Source: Gibbula magus (Eukaryota > Mollusca > Gastropoda > Trochida > Trochidae). Taken from it: DNA of 64,000 nt. Each line of letters begins with the position of its first letter. The stretch's first letter is position 1. Below the pieces are notes generated by a model that saw nothing but the letters and a program-made list of their open reading frames with translations, had not been told where the DNA came from and searched no databases. The stretch lies in assembly GCA_936450465.1 (NCBI GenBank), contig OW388289.1, positions 66,586,420 to 66,650,419 of the forward strand. The letters run 5' to 3'. A program made the position numbers and the translations under genes. This document shows, piece after piece, positions 49,566 to 60,358 of this stretch.

Positions 49566-50930
49566 TTCTGTCTGAACCCTCAAACCTGAACCCTACAAAT
49601 CTACCTCTCATACTGACGAGCCACCACACAAAGGTCGCTTTTTGCGTCGCACCATTTTCTAACGGCTTATCGGTTGTAATGTGATGTTTTCCCTCAATTT
49701 ATTGTAAAAACTATAATAATAAATGGCAAAGATGAAACACGATGATATGCCAAAACGTGTCACGGCGTCTTTAATTGTATTTCACAAATAAACACAATGT
49801 AAGTAGATCATCAATGGATTTGAAAGTACATCATGTTTTTTCTTCGTTAATGTATTATTGAATTTCCTCTATTAGATGATAAATACAAACTGTCTTGGGC
49901 ATCTCAGATGGTGTTCATTATGTGAAGTCGAACGGTTAATGCCGAGCTGCCACTTATGTCTTGTATTTCCTTAAAGAAGCGAATTACGTATGTCTCTGAG
50001 TGACGGAGTTCTTGGCATCTAGCAATGATGTGTCTTGACACTGTTAACCAAGAACCTTCATTAGTCCTTTCAGTACTAGATACATTTCGTTGAGGCCAAG
50101 CTATGAGTCTTAACCAGAACCTTAGGGACACCACGCTGTGAGCATATTGTTTAATAACAATTTCAGACTTGAAACCTTTATATAACAAGGCAACAATGTC
50201 AGTGTATCAATTGTCAATCTATACATCGATTTTGTTCAAATTTGAACTATGTATTAATCATAACAGATGAAATATAACATTTATGTTAAATATTATCAAC
50301 GAATTTCGTTTAAATTGAAATCTTACATTAGTTTTAACACTTTATATATATTTGAACCATTTTCGTTATCAAATTAGCTCAGTAATTCAATGTTCTTCGA
50401 ATATAAAATGAAATTCAACACATTCTGGCTGTTATTTTGGATATTTGTTACTTGTTTAAGCTCTGAATCTTTTTATCGTCGCTAACGACCACATTTCTAT
50501 TTCCTGTTCTTTTCATTTTCTTCGAATATCACTCAGCAAAGGAATACGATAGTGTACTCGTTTCAGCGCAAATCATCAAGACATTTTCCTTTTACAATTA
50601 CTGTTTACACATTGATGTGATGTCTTTTAACATTTAATCTGCCTCCTGGGTCATTTAGTTGTATGTTTAACGACTTCATCACGGAAATGAACCACGCTTT
50701 AAAGCCAAGAGACAAATACTTCTTCACCGTTGCGTGTCCACGGATAATTCTTTCTGATTGAACTACATTCTTAGAAACACTATTGCAAAACCGGTAAATA
50801 AGAGTTGATTTCATCCAAAAACGAGTACAGTATTGCTCATCCACGTATATATTGTAGCACACTTCCCATACCAGTTTCCATACATTAGTAAATTCGATAT
50901 TTAAGAAAAACATTATTCGGCTTTTTATTC
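49566..50930. other. Non-coding, nothing recognised
   Basis: Open frames at 49904-50188 and 50605-51033 (both minus) lack recognisable domains, and the second runs into the MITE. Confidence 0.4.
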
Positions 50931-50932
50931 TA

Positions 50933-51392
50933 CACTGTCGGGCAAAAGAAACGCCTACTTGATGTTCCCTAAAAATGAAATATGAAATACTTTCTGAAAA
51001 TACAACAATTACTTTTGTAATGATGGTCTCCAAGTAATGCTGAAACTATAATCAACATGAAAGTCCATTGAAATCGGGAAAAAACTGTGATTCGAGTCAA
51101 TAACTTTCATGAAAAACACTTTTATGCGAATGTATGCCTGTATTGTTGCCCATGGTTGTAAGAAAATCTTTTTCAAATGATCTTCTGACCAGGCACTGAT
51201 CGAAAATGGAACAATTTCTGTTGTTTCATTTCAACAATAGCCATTATTTCGTGACATGACAACTTCTGAAATTTAGATATATTATGCAGACATGGTGGAA
51301 CTTCGTAATGCTGTAATATTACTAAACTGTTCCTTACAGTTTATACGAAATCTGATAAGACACCTGGAAGGCGTTTCTTTTTGCCGACAGCG
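50933..51392. mobile_element. 460-bp Tc1/mariner-type MITE with TA duplication
   Basis: The left end 'cactgtcgggcaaaagaaac' + gcc is matched by the inverted right end 'ggcgtttctttttgccgaca' + gcg, with about two differences over 23 bases. TA flanks both sides (50931-50932 and 51393-51394), the target duplication of Tc1/mariner transposons. The interior encodes nothing, so an autonomous relative elsewhere would have to mobilise it. Confidence 0.9.
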
Positions 51393-51880
51393 TATAGCAA
51401 TTTAACTCATGACATCATTAGTTCATCAACATTTTAAATTAAATTCAGTCGGACTACTCTTGATTAAAGTGAAATGTATTGCCCCTCCATAGAGCATTAT
51501 CTTGTTTTGTTTTGAATAACTTGAAATTGGTATGTTCGTTTACTTAACTTTACATGGACGTAACTCAACTTGTATACCAATATATGTTTTATTTTGTCAC
51601 ACATGTAAGTGAGGTAGGTTTCATACCAGAAACAAGGACGAGTTTAGTGAGCTAATACATTTGTAAATTCTACCAGTTCACATTAAAAGCGGAAACTTTT
51701 AAAAGAGTCAATTCATTCTATTTATAGCAGTATATCGATGTGATGCATGGATTCCTTATATGAAATGAACAATTACAAATATTGGACAGGAACTGTAACG
51801 CGTTTTCAACTCGTAACAACAGATGTCTTACCCTTCCCTCACTTCATCTTTAAATTTGTGCCATAGAGAACAGATTGAAA

Positions 51881-51960
51881 AGGTGAGGTGAGGTGAGTTA
51901 GGGTTTAACGCCGCTCCCAAGAGTATTTCACTTATATCAAGGCTACTAGTATTATGGCAG
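51881..51960 (+). repeat. SINE-core fragment (plus copy)
   Basis: 'aggtgaggtgaggtgagtta' then 'gggtttaacgccgctcccaa' and 'gagtatttcacttatatcaa'. I recall this conserved core from molluscan dispersed repeats. A partial copy lies at 45104-45163 in the other direction. Confidence 0.6.
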
Positions 51961-52059
51961 GGAAGATTGAAAAAAGTTCAAACGGTAAAATACACATCTG
52001 TACAATATAGACATGCAGTATACCAACTATTGTGAATAAAGATCCAGTAAGTTAGAATT

Positions 52060-52165
52060 ATGCACCGGAAACGATTGGAATGCAGACGCCGATGCCAACA
52101 TCGACGCCACGGCCGACGGGAATTCAACCAAAAATATTATGCCTCCCGCCCTTCCGGGGTGACAT
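52060..52165 (-). repeat. GC-rich dispersed-repeat fragment
   Basis: 'gcagacgccgatgccaacat' and 'cgacgccacggccgacggg', followed by 'attatgcctcccgcccttcc', stand out from the AT-rich surroundings. This is the composition of repeat tails common in mollusc DNA. No partner is clear in the window. Confidence 0.4.
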
Positions 52166-52844
52166 CATCAGATCTTAGTTCGAATAGACAAAGTGTCAAA
52201 GCCTTGTGGGCATGTGGGCAAATGAGCAAGTGGACAAGAACGGCCATTATGTCACTAGAGCCAAATACGTATCCTGCTTATGGTCAGTCCCTTGTTCTCC
52301 CTTCTTTTTTTCAACTAAAACACTCCCATGACAATAAGTACATCTAATATGTTTAACACACTTTTTTCATTGCTTACTGCAGAGCCATTATCAATATGTG
52401 AAAGAGTCAATATTTGCTGATTAAAATTTTAATAATAAACATGAGGTTGGCGATTGTATTTTGGCTCATTCTCCACTAAACGTGCATTTACCAGAAAATT
52501 ATGTCTCCAGGGGATATGTTTTGAACGTTTTCTTTGAAATTATGAATTTCTACTTTAAAATGTACCTTACTACATGGCAGTGTCAGTACACATACGTTAT
52601 AGAAACCAATATATTTTTCATTCAGGCTTTTAAATGTGTTAAATGTACACAAATATGCATGTCTCCAGTCGATAGGCAGTTACAATTATATCTGTCTAAT
52701 TGAAAATTATGCATAATAAATTCTAAAACTTCGATTCTAAAGATGTCTCGATAGCACTAGAATACATTTAGTATGAATCCATTACTTTAGTATATCAGTC
52801 TTTTAAAAACTTATATCAGATATAGGTGTCTCCAAAATGACAGG

Positions 52845-54293
52845 CAGATACGTTACCAAACTTCATATTGTATTATCAAATCAAATCCTTGGGTATATAC
52901 AATTAATTACGATGTCATATTAACCAAAAGTAGATATACAACAATATATAACAATCATCTGAAACACACAAAGTCTCATAAAATTGTAGTTTTGGTTAGA
53001 CTACTCAAAATTGGAAAAGGTACGTGAAAATATCAACAGATACGTTACCCATGTTGCCTTCAATTGTGGAATTCACCTGCTTACAGTCACAAACTATCAT
53101 ACATGGCCATCTTGCACGTAGTGCTTTGAATAGTTGGAGGGTGACAGCACTCTCCTGCCTCTAAGGAATTGTCCAACACATCCAAATACATTTTAAGTCC
53201 AGCAGATACGTTACCAACAAAAACGTTACCAATACATTACCAATGGGGAAAAAATTGTCTGACTGCATGTGGAGCCCACAGGCGACAAGATGAATGACAA
53301 TATGTTCACAAAAGACGCATCCCCGGTACCAAGGAGGGGCGTATGAAAGGGTATGCCACCAAACTGAACAAGAAGTATTTGTTTTCTAATCAATCTTGTT
53401 TCATAAACAGTGTGAAGGTTGTGAAATCGCTATTTGGTTTTTCTATATGTTAACTATTTCATACAAAGGTTATTTCCAAATTATGTTCCAGTAAGTTTAG
53501 TGCAGTGGTTAATTATGACAGGACATGATGTATTCATGGTAACGTATCTGTTGCATTTATGGAAAAATGTGTTGCTCATTTTCTATCAGATTTTACTACC
53601 TTTCAACATGCTGTAATGGTTTATTCTTATATTAACTATATCATACAAAATGTATATCTGATTTATGATTGTAAAAATCTTAGTGCATTGATAAATTATG
53701 AAATGACTATGGGTTTTTTCAAGGTAACGTATCTGCTGCATTTGCTGACGTATCTGTTGCTTACTTGCTGTAGTACACATTCTATCAGAATTTACTAACG
53801 TTTAATTAGTTTAGCATTATATAATGTTAATATGCTACATGTTGGTATACAAGTTCATGTTTTTAGGTTAAATTATGTTAATCTTATATGGAACTAGATT
53901 CGTGACGTATAAATGACAGATACGTTACTATTTGTCTCTTGATGAACAACAGTTACCTTCAGGTTAAGTTGTTTATACTGGCGTCTTTCTGTTCTTTGAT
54001 GATGTTGTGCATAGGAAAATGCATCCCATGGATAACAATGCATACCTGTGCTCGATTCAAGACCTTTATGAAGAAAATGATATGTCTGTATTTTATATAT
54101 TTATAAAAAATAAGTCTTTCCAAGTTACATAAACTCTCTTTAACATATTTCAAAACAGGACATTTTCGGACCCGACACGTGTTTTGTGTGACAAAAGATG
54201 TTAACATTTCAATAAAATACAATGATATATGTTTTATTCGTGTTGCTGAGTATACATGACTCATTCTATATACGTAGTGTTGTAACGTATCTG
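52845..54293. repeat. Cluster of the 12-mer CAGATACGTTAC
   Basis: Exact copies on the plus strand at 52845, 53037, 53203 and 53917, and on the minus strand at 53539-53550, 53724-53735 and 54282-54293, plus a one-mismatch copy near 53745. Extended consensus is aaCAGATACGTTACCa. I found no copy elsewhere in the window. Only the 53539 and 53724 copies sit in a recognisable diverged tandem duplication; flanks of the others look unrelated. Confidence 0.9.
53440..53800 (+). repeat. Diverged tandem duplication (about 185-bp unit)
   Basis: 53440-53600 and 53628-53800 share, in order, 'ttaactat.tcatacaaa', 'cttagtgca.tg', 'taaattatga', 'ggtaacgtatctg.tgcattt' and 'tctatcaga.tttact'. The 12-mer is among the best-kept parts. 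Confidence 0.65.
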
Positions 54294-55554
54294 TTGAAAC
54301 ACAAAACAGTGTAAATGAGTGCTGACCAAAATAAAATCAAGCAAAAGGATGCTACACTCCAGCCACTTCAGGAAATGGTTCCCCTGACTCTCCCCTAAAG
54401 ATTGCATATACAAATAATAATCTATGAGACATTTTATTTCCAATCACCTACACCAACCAATATGCACGTTTAGCGGAGAATGGACCTTTTAGACATACTT
54501 CGTTATTATCAAGAGATGCGTGCTGGTATTTCGACTGTTCCCAATGTAGAGTTGTTCGTCATGTGTCTGTCAGATCTAACCCAAGTTTCCTATTTTCTGA
54601 AATAAATATCAACTGACTATGTCAACAGAGGAATTCAGCTATATTTTCTTGAAACGTCTTACATTTTCACAAAACATCTTAAATGATAAGACCATGTATT
54701 TACAAATTGTATGTCATCCAATATCCAAATGCACCTAATGTTACTTGAATTTAATGCTTTCTAAGGTTCCGTCTTTATGCTTCATTCATTTCTCACTCTT
54801 CCTTTTAAAACACATGACAACTATCTCTGACAACGTGAACCATTCTTGCTACTTTGAATATAAAAACTGCCTTTTTTCATATCAAATCTTTTCTATGTTT
54901 AATCAAACCAAGGCGTTGTGAAAGTGACAGTTAAACGGGTTTCTTGAGAGTGCATAACTTAGATTTGACATATCCCCAGACAACAAACATAATCTTAAAG
55001 GGAAATGAGGTTACGGTTTCCGTCACCACCAAGCTAAACAGGCTCATTAGCGTAATAGATTCGATATTGTATTAGTTGCTATTAATTTTATACTTTGGAA
55101 GACAATTGATTGACAATGTTGCTGTAACACAATTAAAATGATAAACTTGAAACTGAAAAAGATATGCTTGAGGTAGAAATAATTTCCTTAAAAATGTTAA
55201 TATTCTAACTAAACTGGACAAAATATATACTATGTAGTTATGTTTTGTAAATGCTTTAACAGGACGAAAATAAATAACAAATATTAAATAGTCAAAACTA
55301 GATTGGCGTTTGCGGACAAATTGATCAAAGGGGTTAAAATGACATTTTTTCAACATTTAAACTGCTCATATAAGACAGAAAACCTCATCAAAACAACCCA
55401 AATTTTCGATAAACGGATTACTTTTCTATTCATTATTCAACTAGCAAATCATATGGTTACAACGACTGGGGCCTGCTGAATTGGAGTGCATTTTACGCTT
55501 ATGTATAGTATGTTTGTAGCAATTAACCGCGGAACTGCTGTCATATAACTTTCC
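54294..55554. other. Non-coding, nothing recognised
   Basis: AT-rich; no supportable gene. Confidence 0.4.
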
Positions 55555-55701
55555 ATGGAGTGTTCGTCTTCAAGCTCCATCATTTCAAGTGACGTGGCCG
55601 ATGCCTGTCCTTACCTGTATAAACCAAATGACAGTTCAAGTGACATTGAAGAAGACTCTGGCGGGAATCGGGACGTAGAGAGATTAAGTAGCACCAATTG
55701 A
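55555..55701 (+). pseudogene. P2X7-like zinc-finger domain protein, N-terminal fragment
   Basis: A 48-codon ATG frame encodes a Ser-rich start, then PYLYKPNDSSSDIEED, GGNRDVERLSSTN and a stop. The pattern 'PY.(F/Y)(E/K)P..SD.E.D......RL.NT(D/N)W' is what I remember at the start of the 'P2X purinoceptor 7-like' zinc-finger domain, which is expanded in mollusc and cnidarian genomes. There, a Trp-Cys-x-Cys zinc-binding series follows. Here TGA stands exactly where the TGG Trp codon is expected and no Cys cluster follows. No splice donor is present at the end, so a broken or captured fragment is more likely than an exon. It is short and recognised from memory only. Confidence 0.35.
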
Positions 55702-56160
55702 TCAAATTATGTTGCATAATCGGCAGGTTAATTCTGTTTGGTATATATTAATAAATACAGTAATATGGTAGGTATAAGTCCATATACACTGAACGATTGG
55801 CTGTTCAAACAAGCGAGACAACATTACAAATTTATAAATAACATTGTGTATTTTATATAAAAGATTGCTGTATTTGAATTTTGTCAATTAAAATATTCTA
55901 AATATGATGTAATACAATGCAAACCATTTTCACTTCATTTTCATGAATAAATACATGAACTGGATTGGTCAACAAGCTCAATGAAATGTAATGATCCATT
56001 GTACACGCAAACATATATATTATGATAACACAGATTGCTATAGACAACGAACATTATCGAATGAAAGATGAATGAATGTTTGGTTTGGAATTGATTATTT
56101 TTAGGTTTTTAGATTCGAATCCTTGAGATAGGTGCCTAATGCTTGAAATATGCTTAGGTT
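55702..56160. other. Non-coding; may include 3' tail of the adjacent LINE
   Basis: No gene. The part closest to 56160 is T-rich in the plus sense and may be the LINE 3' untranslated region. Confidence 0.35.
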
Positions 56161-56166
56161 GTTTTT

Positions 56167-56985
56167 TTAGTTTAATATTAGATAGATGTTGTGTAGAGGG
56201 ATGGTGTTGGCCCTGAGAGTTTGGTTAATTATTTGGCGGAAGGCTGCATACTGTGGGCATTCTGTGAGAATGTGTTGAATTGTTTCTGCTTGTGGGCAGT
56301 GTGGGCATGCGGGAGATGCTTTCATTTTTGTTTTGTGGAGAAGAGAGTTTAATTTGGTATGCCCCGTTTGGAGCTTAATTATGGCCCTATCGATGTTTTT
56401 CTTATTTTTGGAGTAGATTTTTTGTTTGCCTAGGGGTTTTGAGAGAATTTGTTTGCTGTGTTGCGCCTTGCTTGATTTTGTGTGTTGCTGATGCCATACA
56501 GGCTTTGTAAAAGATTTTGAAAGGCTTTTTGCCTCTTGTTTCGAATGATGGATAGGTAAGAAATTTGGAATTTTAAGGCCCTCCTTTGCTGCTCTGTCGG
56601 CTTTTTCGTTACCAAATATGCCGACGTGGCCTGGTACCCATAGGAGTTTTACTGCCTTGCCTTGGTTGTTAAGTGAATGGATGCTGTGGAGAATTTTAGA
56701 AATTAAACCAGGACGGTTTTTGGTGGATTTGTTTTTGAGTGCTTCTAAAGCACTGAGGGAGTCCGAAAGGATGAGAATTTTGTCCTGGTTTTGTAAGTTA
56801 GGGTAGTTTAGAGCAATTTGGATGGCCATAAGCTCTGTCGTGTAGACCGAATGGTCGTTAGGTAGCCTATTGGAGTAAGAAGAGGGTTGTGGATGCTGGA
56901 AGTGGATACCTACACCTGTTGTGCGTGCGCCTGGGTCCTTAGACCCGTCCGTGTAGATGTGACAATGGCGTAGACTGGCAAAACA
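56167..56985 (-). CDS. LINE RNase H domain plus C-terminal zinc motif (frame intact)
   Basis: On the minus strand an uninterrupted frame from about 56961 to the stop at 56167 reads HIYTDGSKDP (first catalytic Asp) and TTEL (catalytic Glu). It continues with ILSDSLSALEAL (Asp) and WVPGHVGIFGNEKADRAAKEG-like sequence, giving the final His/Asp. All four RNase H acidic positions are kept. The last 60 residues carry CPHC...H....C, the zinc motif seen at the end of many RNase H-bearing LINE ORF2 proteins (I/Jockey-like clades). In a full element this domain degrades the RNA strand of the hybrid during target-primed integration. It is cut off from its RT part (57305-57742, same strand) by about 320 bases of unrelated sequence, so the element is dead as a whole. 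Confidence 0.85.
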   Translation of the reverse strand, partial: CFASLRHCHIYTDGSKDPGARTTGVGIHFQHPQPSSYSNRLPNDHSVYTTELMAIQIALNYPNLQNQDKILILSDSLSALEALKNKSTKNRPGLISKILHSIHSLNNQGKAVKLLWVPGHVGIFGNEKADRAAKEGLKIPNFLPIHHSKQEAKSLSKSFTKPVWHQQHTKSSKAQHSKQILSKPLGKQKIYSKNKKNIDRAIIKLQTGHTKLNSLLHKTKMKASPACPHCPQAETIQHILTECPQYAAFRQIINQTLRANTIPLHNIYLILN

Positions 56986-57304
56986 AATTCACCTAACGTC
57001 ATCAGACGTCTGACGTCATCGATGAGAAGACGTATCACTGCCTGCATTGATGCACAGGGTGTACATACACGCTACTGAAACCCGTTCTGCAATGTATGAT
57101 AACTGTTGCAATCAAGCATGTGCATTCAGATATCGCTGAACAGTACGAATTTTGACCCCACCACTCTTCAATGAGATCCCACTTATCATGTATTGTTGGT
57201 ATGCTTATACTATTGTGTCCCACAATGATGACCTGAAACCCGTCTTCGATATAAACCACACAGTAAGCTGATACCACTTGTTTTGTTATCATTATAACCC
57301 TTTA
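56986..57304. other. Unidentified segment separating LINE RT and RNase H
   Basis: It begins near an almost palindromic 'cgtcatcagacgtctgacg' (12-bp perfect core TCAGACGTCTGA). On the minus strand it has an 85-codon frame (57292-57035), and another frame reads GGVKIRTVQRYLNAHA, like a helix-turn-helix of a transposase. It is probably an inserted piece of another element accompanying loss of the LINE's RT thumb. Boundaries are approximate. Confidence 0.45.
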
Positions 57305-57742
57305 AACCCGACCTATACTTTCTTTTGCCTTTTAGTTTAGTTCAAAGCCCCATTTGGTCGACTTTGTTTAGTGCGGATTGGAGTAAAGTAGTAGCAGTGT
57401 GAATGTTTTTACAACGTGCTCATAGTGCACCGTCGTCTGCAAATTTGGAAGTATTAATTTTTGGTGAGATACCTTCGAAATGATCATCTACCATGATGTA
57501 GAATAAGGTGGGGCTAAGAAGGCTGCCTTGTGGGGTGCCGTTTTCCAAAAGAAAGTTTTCAGATTTTTGGTTTTCAACCCCGACAGTTATTTGCCTGTTG
57601 TGTAGGAAATCCTGGATGTAATTACTTATGTTGCCTGATAGGCCCTTTTTAGTTAATTTTTGGATGAGGCCATTATGCCACACCATATCGAAAGCTTTGG
57701 AAAAATCCAGGAATATTGCGAGTGTGTATTGCTTGTTTTATT
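57305..57742 (-). pseudogene. LINE reverse transcriptase fragment
   Basis: On the minus strand the frame reads LAIFLDFSKAFDMVWHNGL (RT motif A), then NGTPQGSLLSPTLF (motif B) and KFADDGAL (motif C with catalytic Asp-Asp). It then hits a stop and continues as 'ALNKVDQMGL' (WGF expected). Motifs A-C are intact over 88 codons. The element is truncated at the 5' side near 57742 and at the 3' side near 57305. The A-B spacing fits I/Jockey-type LINEs and agrees with the RNase H part downstream. The RT thumb is missing. Confidence 0.85.
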
Positions 57743-58261
57743 TTATATTATCATATATTGGTTTCATTTTGTCATCATATATCTCATTAGCATTTATTGT
57801 ATCTTATGTCTAGGAACGTCTATGAATCCACCGTCTTTCAATATTCACATTAATTTATATTAATATATATAACGATATTTTGGGACATTTGTAAAGTGAA
57901 ACTTGATAACCAACATTACTCGAACAGTTCACAGCAGAAAAGCGATGTGACATTGTTGTAAAGCGTAGATATAACAGATTTACTGACCGATTCCCCAGTG
58001 TTTGCCATTGTAAATAATAAGCGAATGTTTACACCCCGTCCCTTCACGTACGTCACTTCCGGTTACCTTCCAACCCCCTAAGCCCCGCCCCATTTTTCGT
58101 TTGTTGTTTGCGGGAGAAAAGCAGACGATTTTTATACAAACTTTAAGTCGCTCTAGTTTAATATAGGAACAACATATTGCTTTTTGGGGGTCTCGTTTTT
58201 CACAAATTAGTCTAATGACCCAATTGCAGTTAATAATTCAATAGTAAATAATACATTTCGG
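57743..58261. other. Non-coding with a GC-richer promoter-like patch
   Basis: Nothing coding is visible. 58040-58092 contains 'cacttccggtt' (ETS-like) and 'gccccgcccc' (GC-box-like) and is described among the findings. Confidence 0.4.
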
Positions 58262-58345
58262 CCATCCTTTAACGTGTTTACAAGGATTGCTATACGTTAT
58301 TTCAGAAGCCGTGACCTTGACGCTTGACCTTGAATGTGATCATGT
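58262..58345 (+). repeat. Fragment of the AGGTCA-rich repeat
   Basis: 'cgtgtttacaaggattgcta', 'cgtgaccttgacgcttgacc' and 'ttgaatgtgatcatgtc' match the ends of both units at 11735-13020. Confidence 0.7.
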
Positions 58346-59136
58346 CGTTCTGGAAATGTAAATTTAGCGTTCCCAAAACATACAGGTCATGCTATGGATG
58401 TGCTACATTTAGGTGAGACAAGTGATTTTACTAAACTTTGATATCTATACTGTGGTGCATGTAAGTAAAGTTCAGAATGGTCTTACACATTGAAACAATG
58501 TTAGACGTTAATATACTTTTGTACAACGATTCGAAACATTAACATATGTTGTTGCGCCATGCCATGTCACATCTATAATAATTAATGGACAAGAAAATTG
58601 TAACTGTTGTTAAAGAGTCGGCAAGTCAAGATAATTCTTTTACAAGCCATATTAATTTTGGATTTATTGGATAATGTAATGTATAATTATGTTAATTAAT
58701 CAAATGAAATTGTGTTTTTGAACTTATGATATGTTGTTAAATGATGGCAATACTATACTTATTGAGAAAAGAGATGTTAATTTCGAGCAGCCTGAATTAA
58801 AAAAAGGTTAACAACGAACCACATTGTCGTTACGAAGCGTTACGAACAAGCAAAGTAGTTATTATTCAGAAATTTAATTAAGAACTCAAACCCATGCATG
58901 TTTTTAACAAGGTCATTTATCTATATTATGTGCTTTGCCATGCCATAAGCTCACCCAGGCCAGATGAGTTTCAAATTGGTTGCACAAATAAGACATAATT
59001 TCCCTCTCATATTTCATTTTAGAAATGTATTTTATATTCACTGAATGCTTTCTAAACTGATTTAAATCTTCGAAGTTATTTATCCTAAAATACAAATGTA
59101 CATCACCGCAATTAAGTATACCTTAGTCCTTACAAA
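58346..59136. other. Non-coding, nothing recognised
   Basis: AT-rich; the frame at 58913-59095 (minus) shows no domain. Confidence 0.4.
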
Positions 59137-60358
59137 CGAGGGGCGTTCAATAAACATTTTTTAAAAAGTAGAAATTTCACACGTGAAATGTAGGTCAAGT
59201 GATGTATCATTCTTTTAAAATATACATTCTTTCCGTCAGCACGTGCACATGTCTTAGAGTAGGGTAAGGTGTAAAAAGTATAGGGTGTTGAGTACAGAGC
59301 GGTTATCAGGTTTTTATTCTTGAACGGTCCTACACCAAATGAGACTTTTGACGAGATGAAAAAACGTATGGAGAGGATGCATCATCGTATGACGTTGTCA
59401 AACACTGGCATCGTCAGTTCAAGTGTGGTCGGACCTCCGTGGAAACAGCTTATATTCCAGGTCGACCCCAGTCAGCCATTGAAGATGACTCTATCAGGCA
59501 AGTGGAAGCTACACTTTTGGAAGATCGCCGAATTACTGTCCGTCAACTTGCCCAAGATGTCAATATAAGTGTAGGGTCTGTGGAGAAAATCATTCATGAC
59601 CATTTGCACATGCGAAAGTTGTCAGCTAGGTGGATACCCCGACTGCTCACACATTTCCAAAAACAGGAACGAGTCGACTGCTTAAAAGCTATTTTAGCAT
59701 TGTGCCAAGAAAACCAGGATAATTTTTTCGACAGGCCAATCGCACAGAATGAAACATGTGTCAATCGCTATAACCCTGAAAGTAAAATCCAGTCAGTTGA
59801 AGCATCTTCAGTTACCACTCCCTAAAAAGGCACGGGTGCAGCCTTCGACAGGCAAGGTTATGCTCGCCATATTTTGGGTTCAGCATGGTGTAATAATGAT
59901 GGATTTTTTGCCACAATAATTAACTGGGGCAAACTACGCTAGTTTACTGCAAAAATTGCGGAAAACTATCAAAACCGAGAGGCGCGGTATGCTCACTAAA
60001 GGTGTCCGCCTGCTTCAGGAAAATGCTCCTGTCCACAACTCACGTGTAGCTCAGACGGAAACGCAGACCTGCGGCTATGAAATACTTCCTCACCCGCCGT
60101 ATTCCCATGACCTCGCACCACCTTCTTTATTCATGTTCAAAAACATGAAGTCATTTTTGAAAGGCACTCGTTTCCATGATGATGAAACCCTCATTAATGA
60201 GGTCAAGTTCTGGCTTTTGACAAGCTTTAATGCCTATTTCAAGAAAGGCCAAGAAGGCTGCATCAAGCGATGGGAGAAATGTGTCACACTGTACCAAGTT
60301 TCGTTTCTTTTAGCAAAGCAGAAGTCTTTCAGGGGAAATTTTTATTGAACGCCCCTCG
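59137..60358 (+). mobile_element. Mariner transposon, decayed full-length copy
   Basis: Terminal inverted repeats 'cgaggggcgttcaataaa' (59137-59154) and the exact inverse at 60341-60358 bound a 1,222-base element, a normal size for mariner. TA follows the right end. On the left a TA lies four bases outside the match (59131-59132). The transposase remnant inside identifies the superfamily. Confidence 0.93.
59288..60347 (+). pseudogene. Mariner transposase pseudogene (catalytic triad lost)
   Basis: The translation starts VEYRAVIRFLFLNGPTPNE without an ATG (a TAG lies just upstream). It shifts frame at the A-run near 59360, then runs YGEDASSYDVVKHWHRQFKCGR, the mariner N-terminal helix-turn-helix. 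HLHMRKLSARWIPRLLT follows, the conserved linker before the catalytic core. A frameshift/stop lies at about 59822 and a TAA at about 59918. The three DD(34)D positions are all changed: QNET for (G)DET, QENAPVH for HDNAPxH, and LAPPSLF for LAPSDxxLF. The protein would therefore be unable to cut DNA even if the frame were open. Overall length agrees with about 345 residues. Confidence 0.92.

Noticed and set aside
49904..50188. 94-codon open frame on the minus strand
   Set aside because: The translation gives no recognisable pattern and no supporting context.
50605..51033. 142-codon open frame on the minus strand
   Set aside because: It starts within the TA-flanked MITE and crosses its left TIR, and the translation shows no family features.
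56100..56130. 'gattcgaatcc' as a tRNA B box
   Set aside because: No box A or cloverleaf around it; it lies at the likely LINE 3' end.
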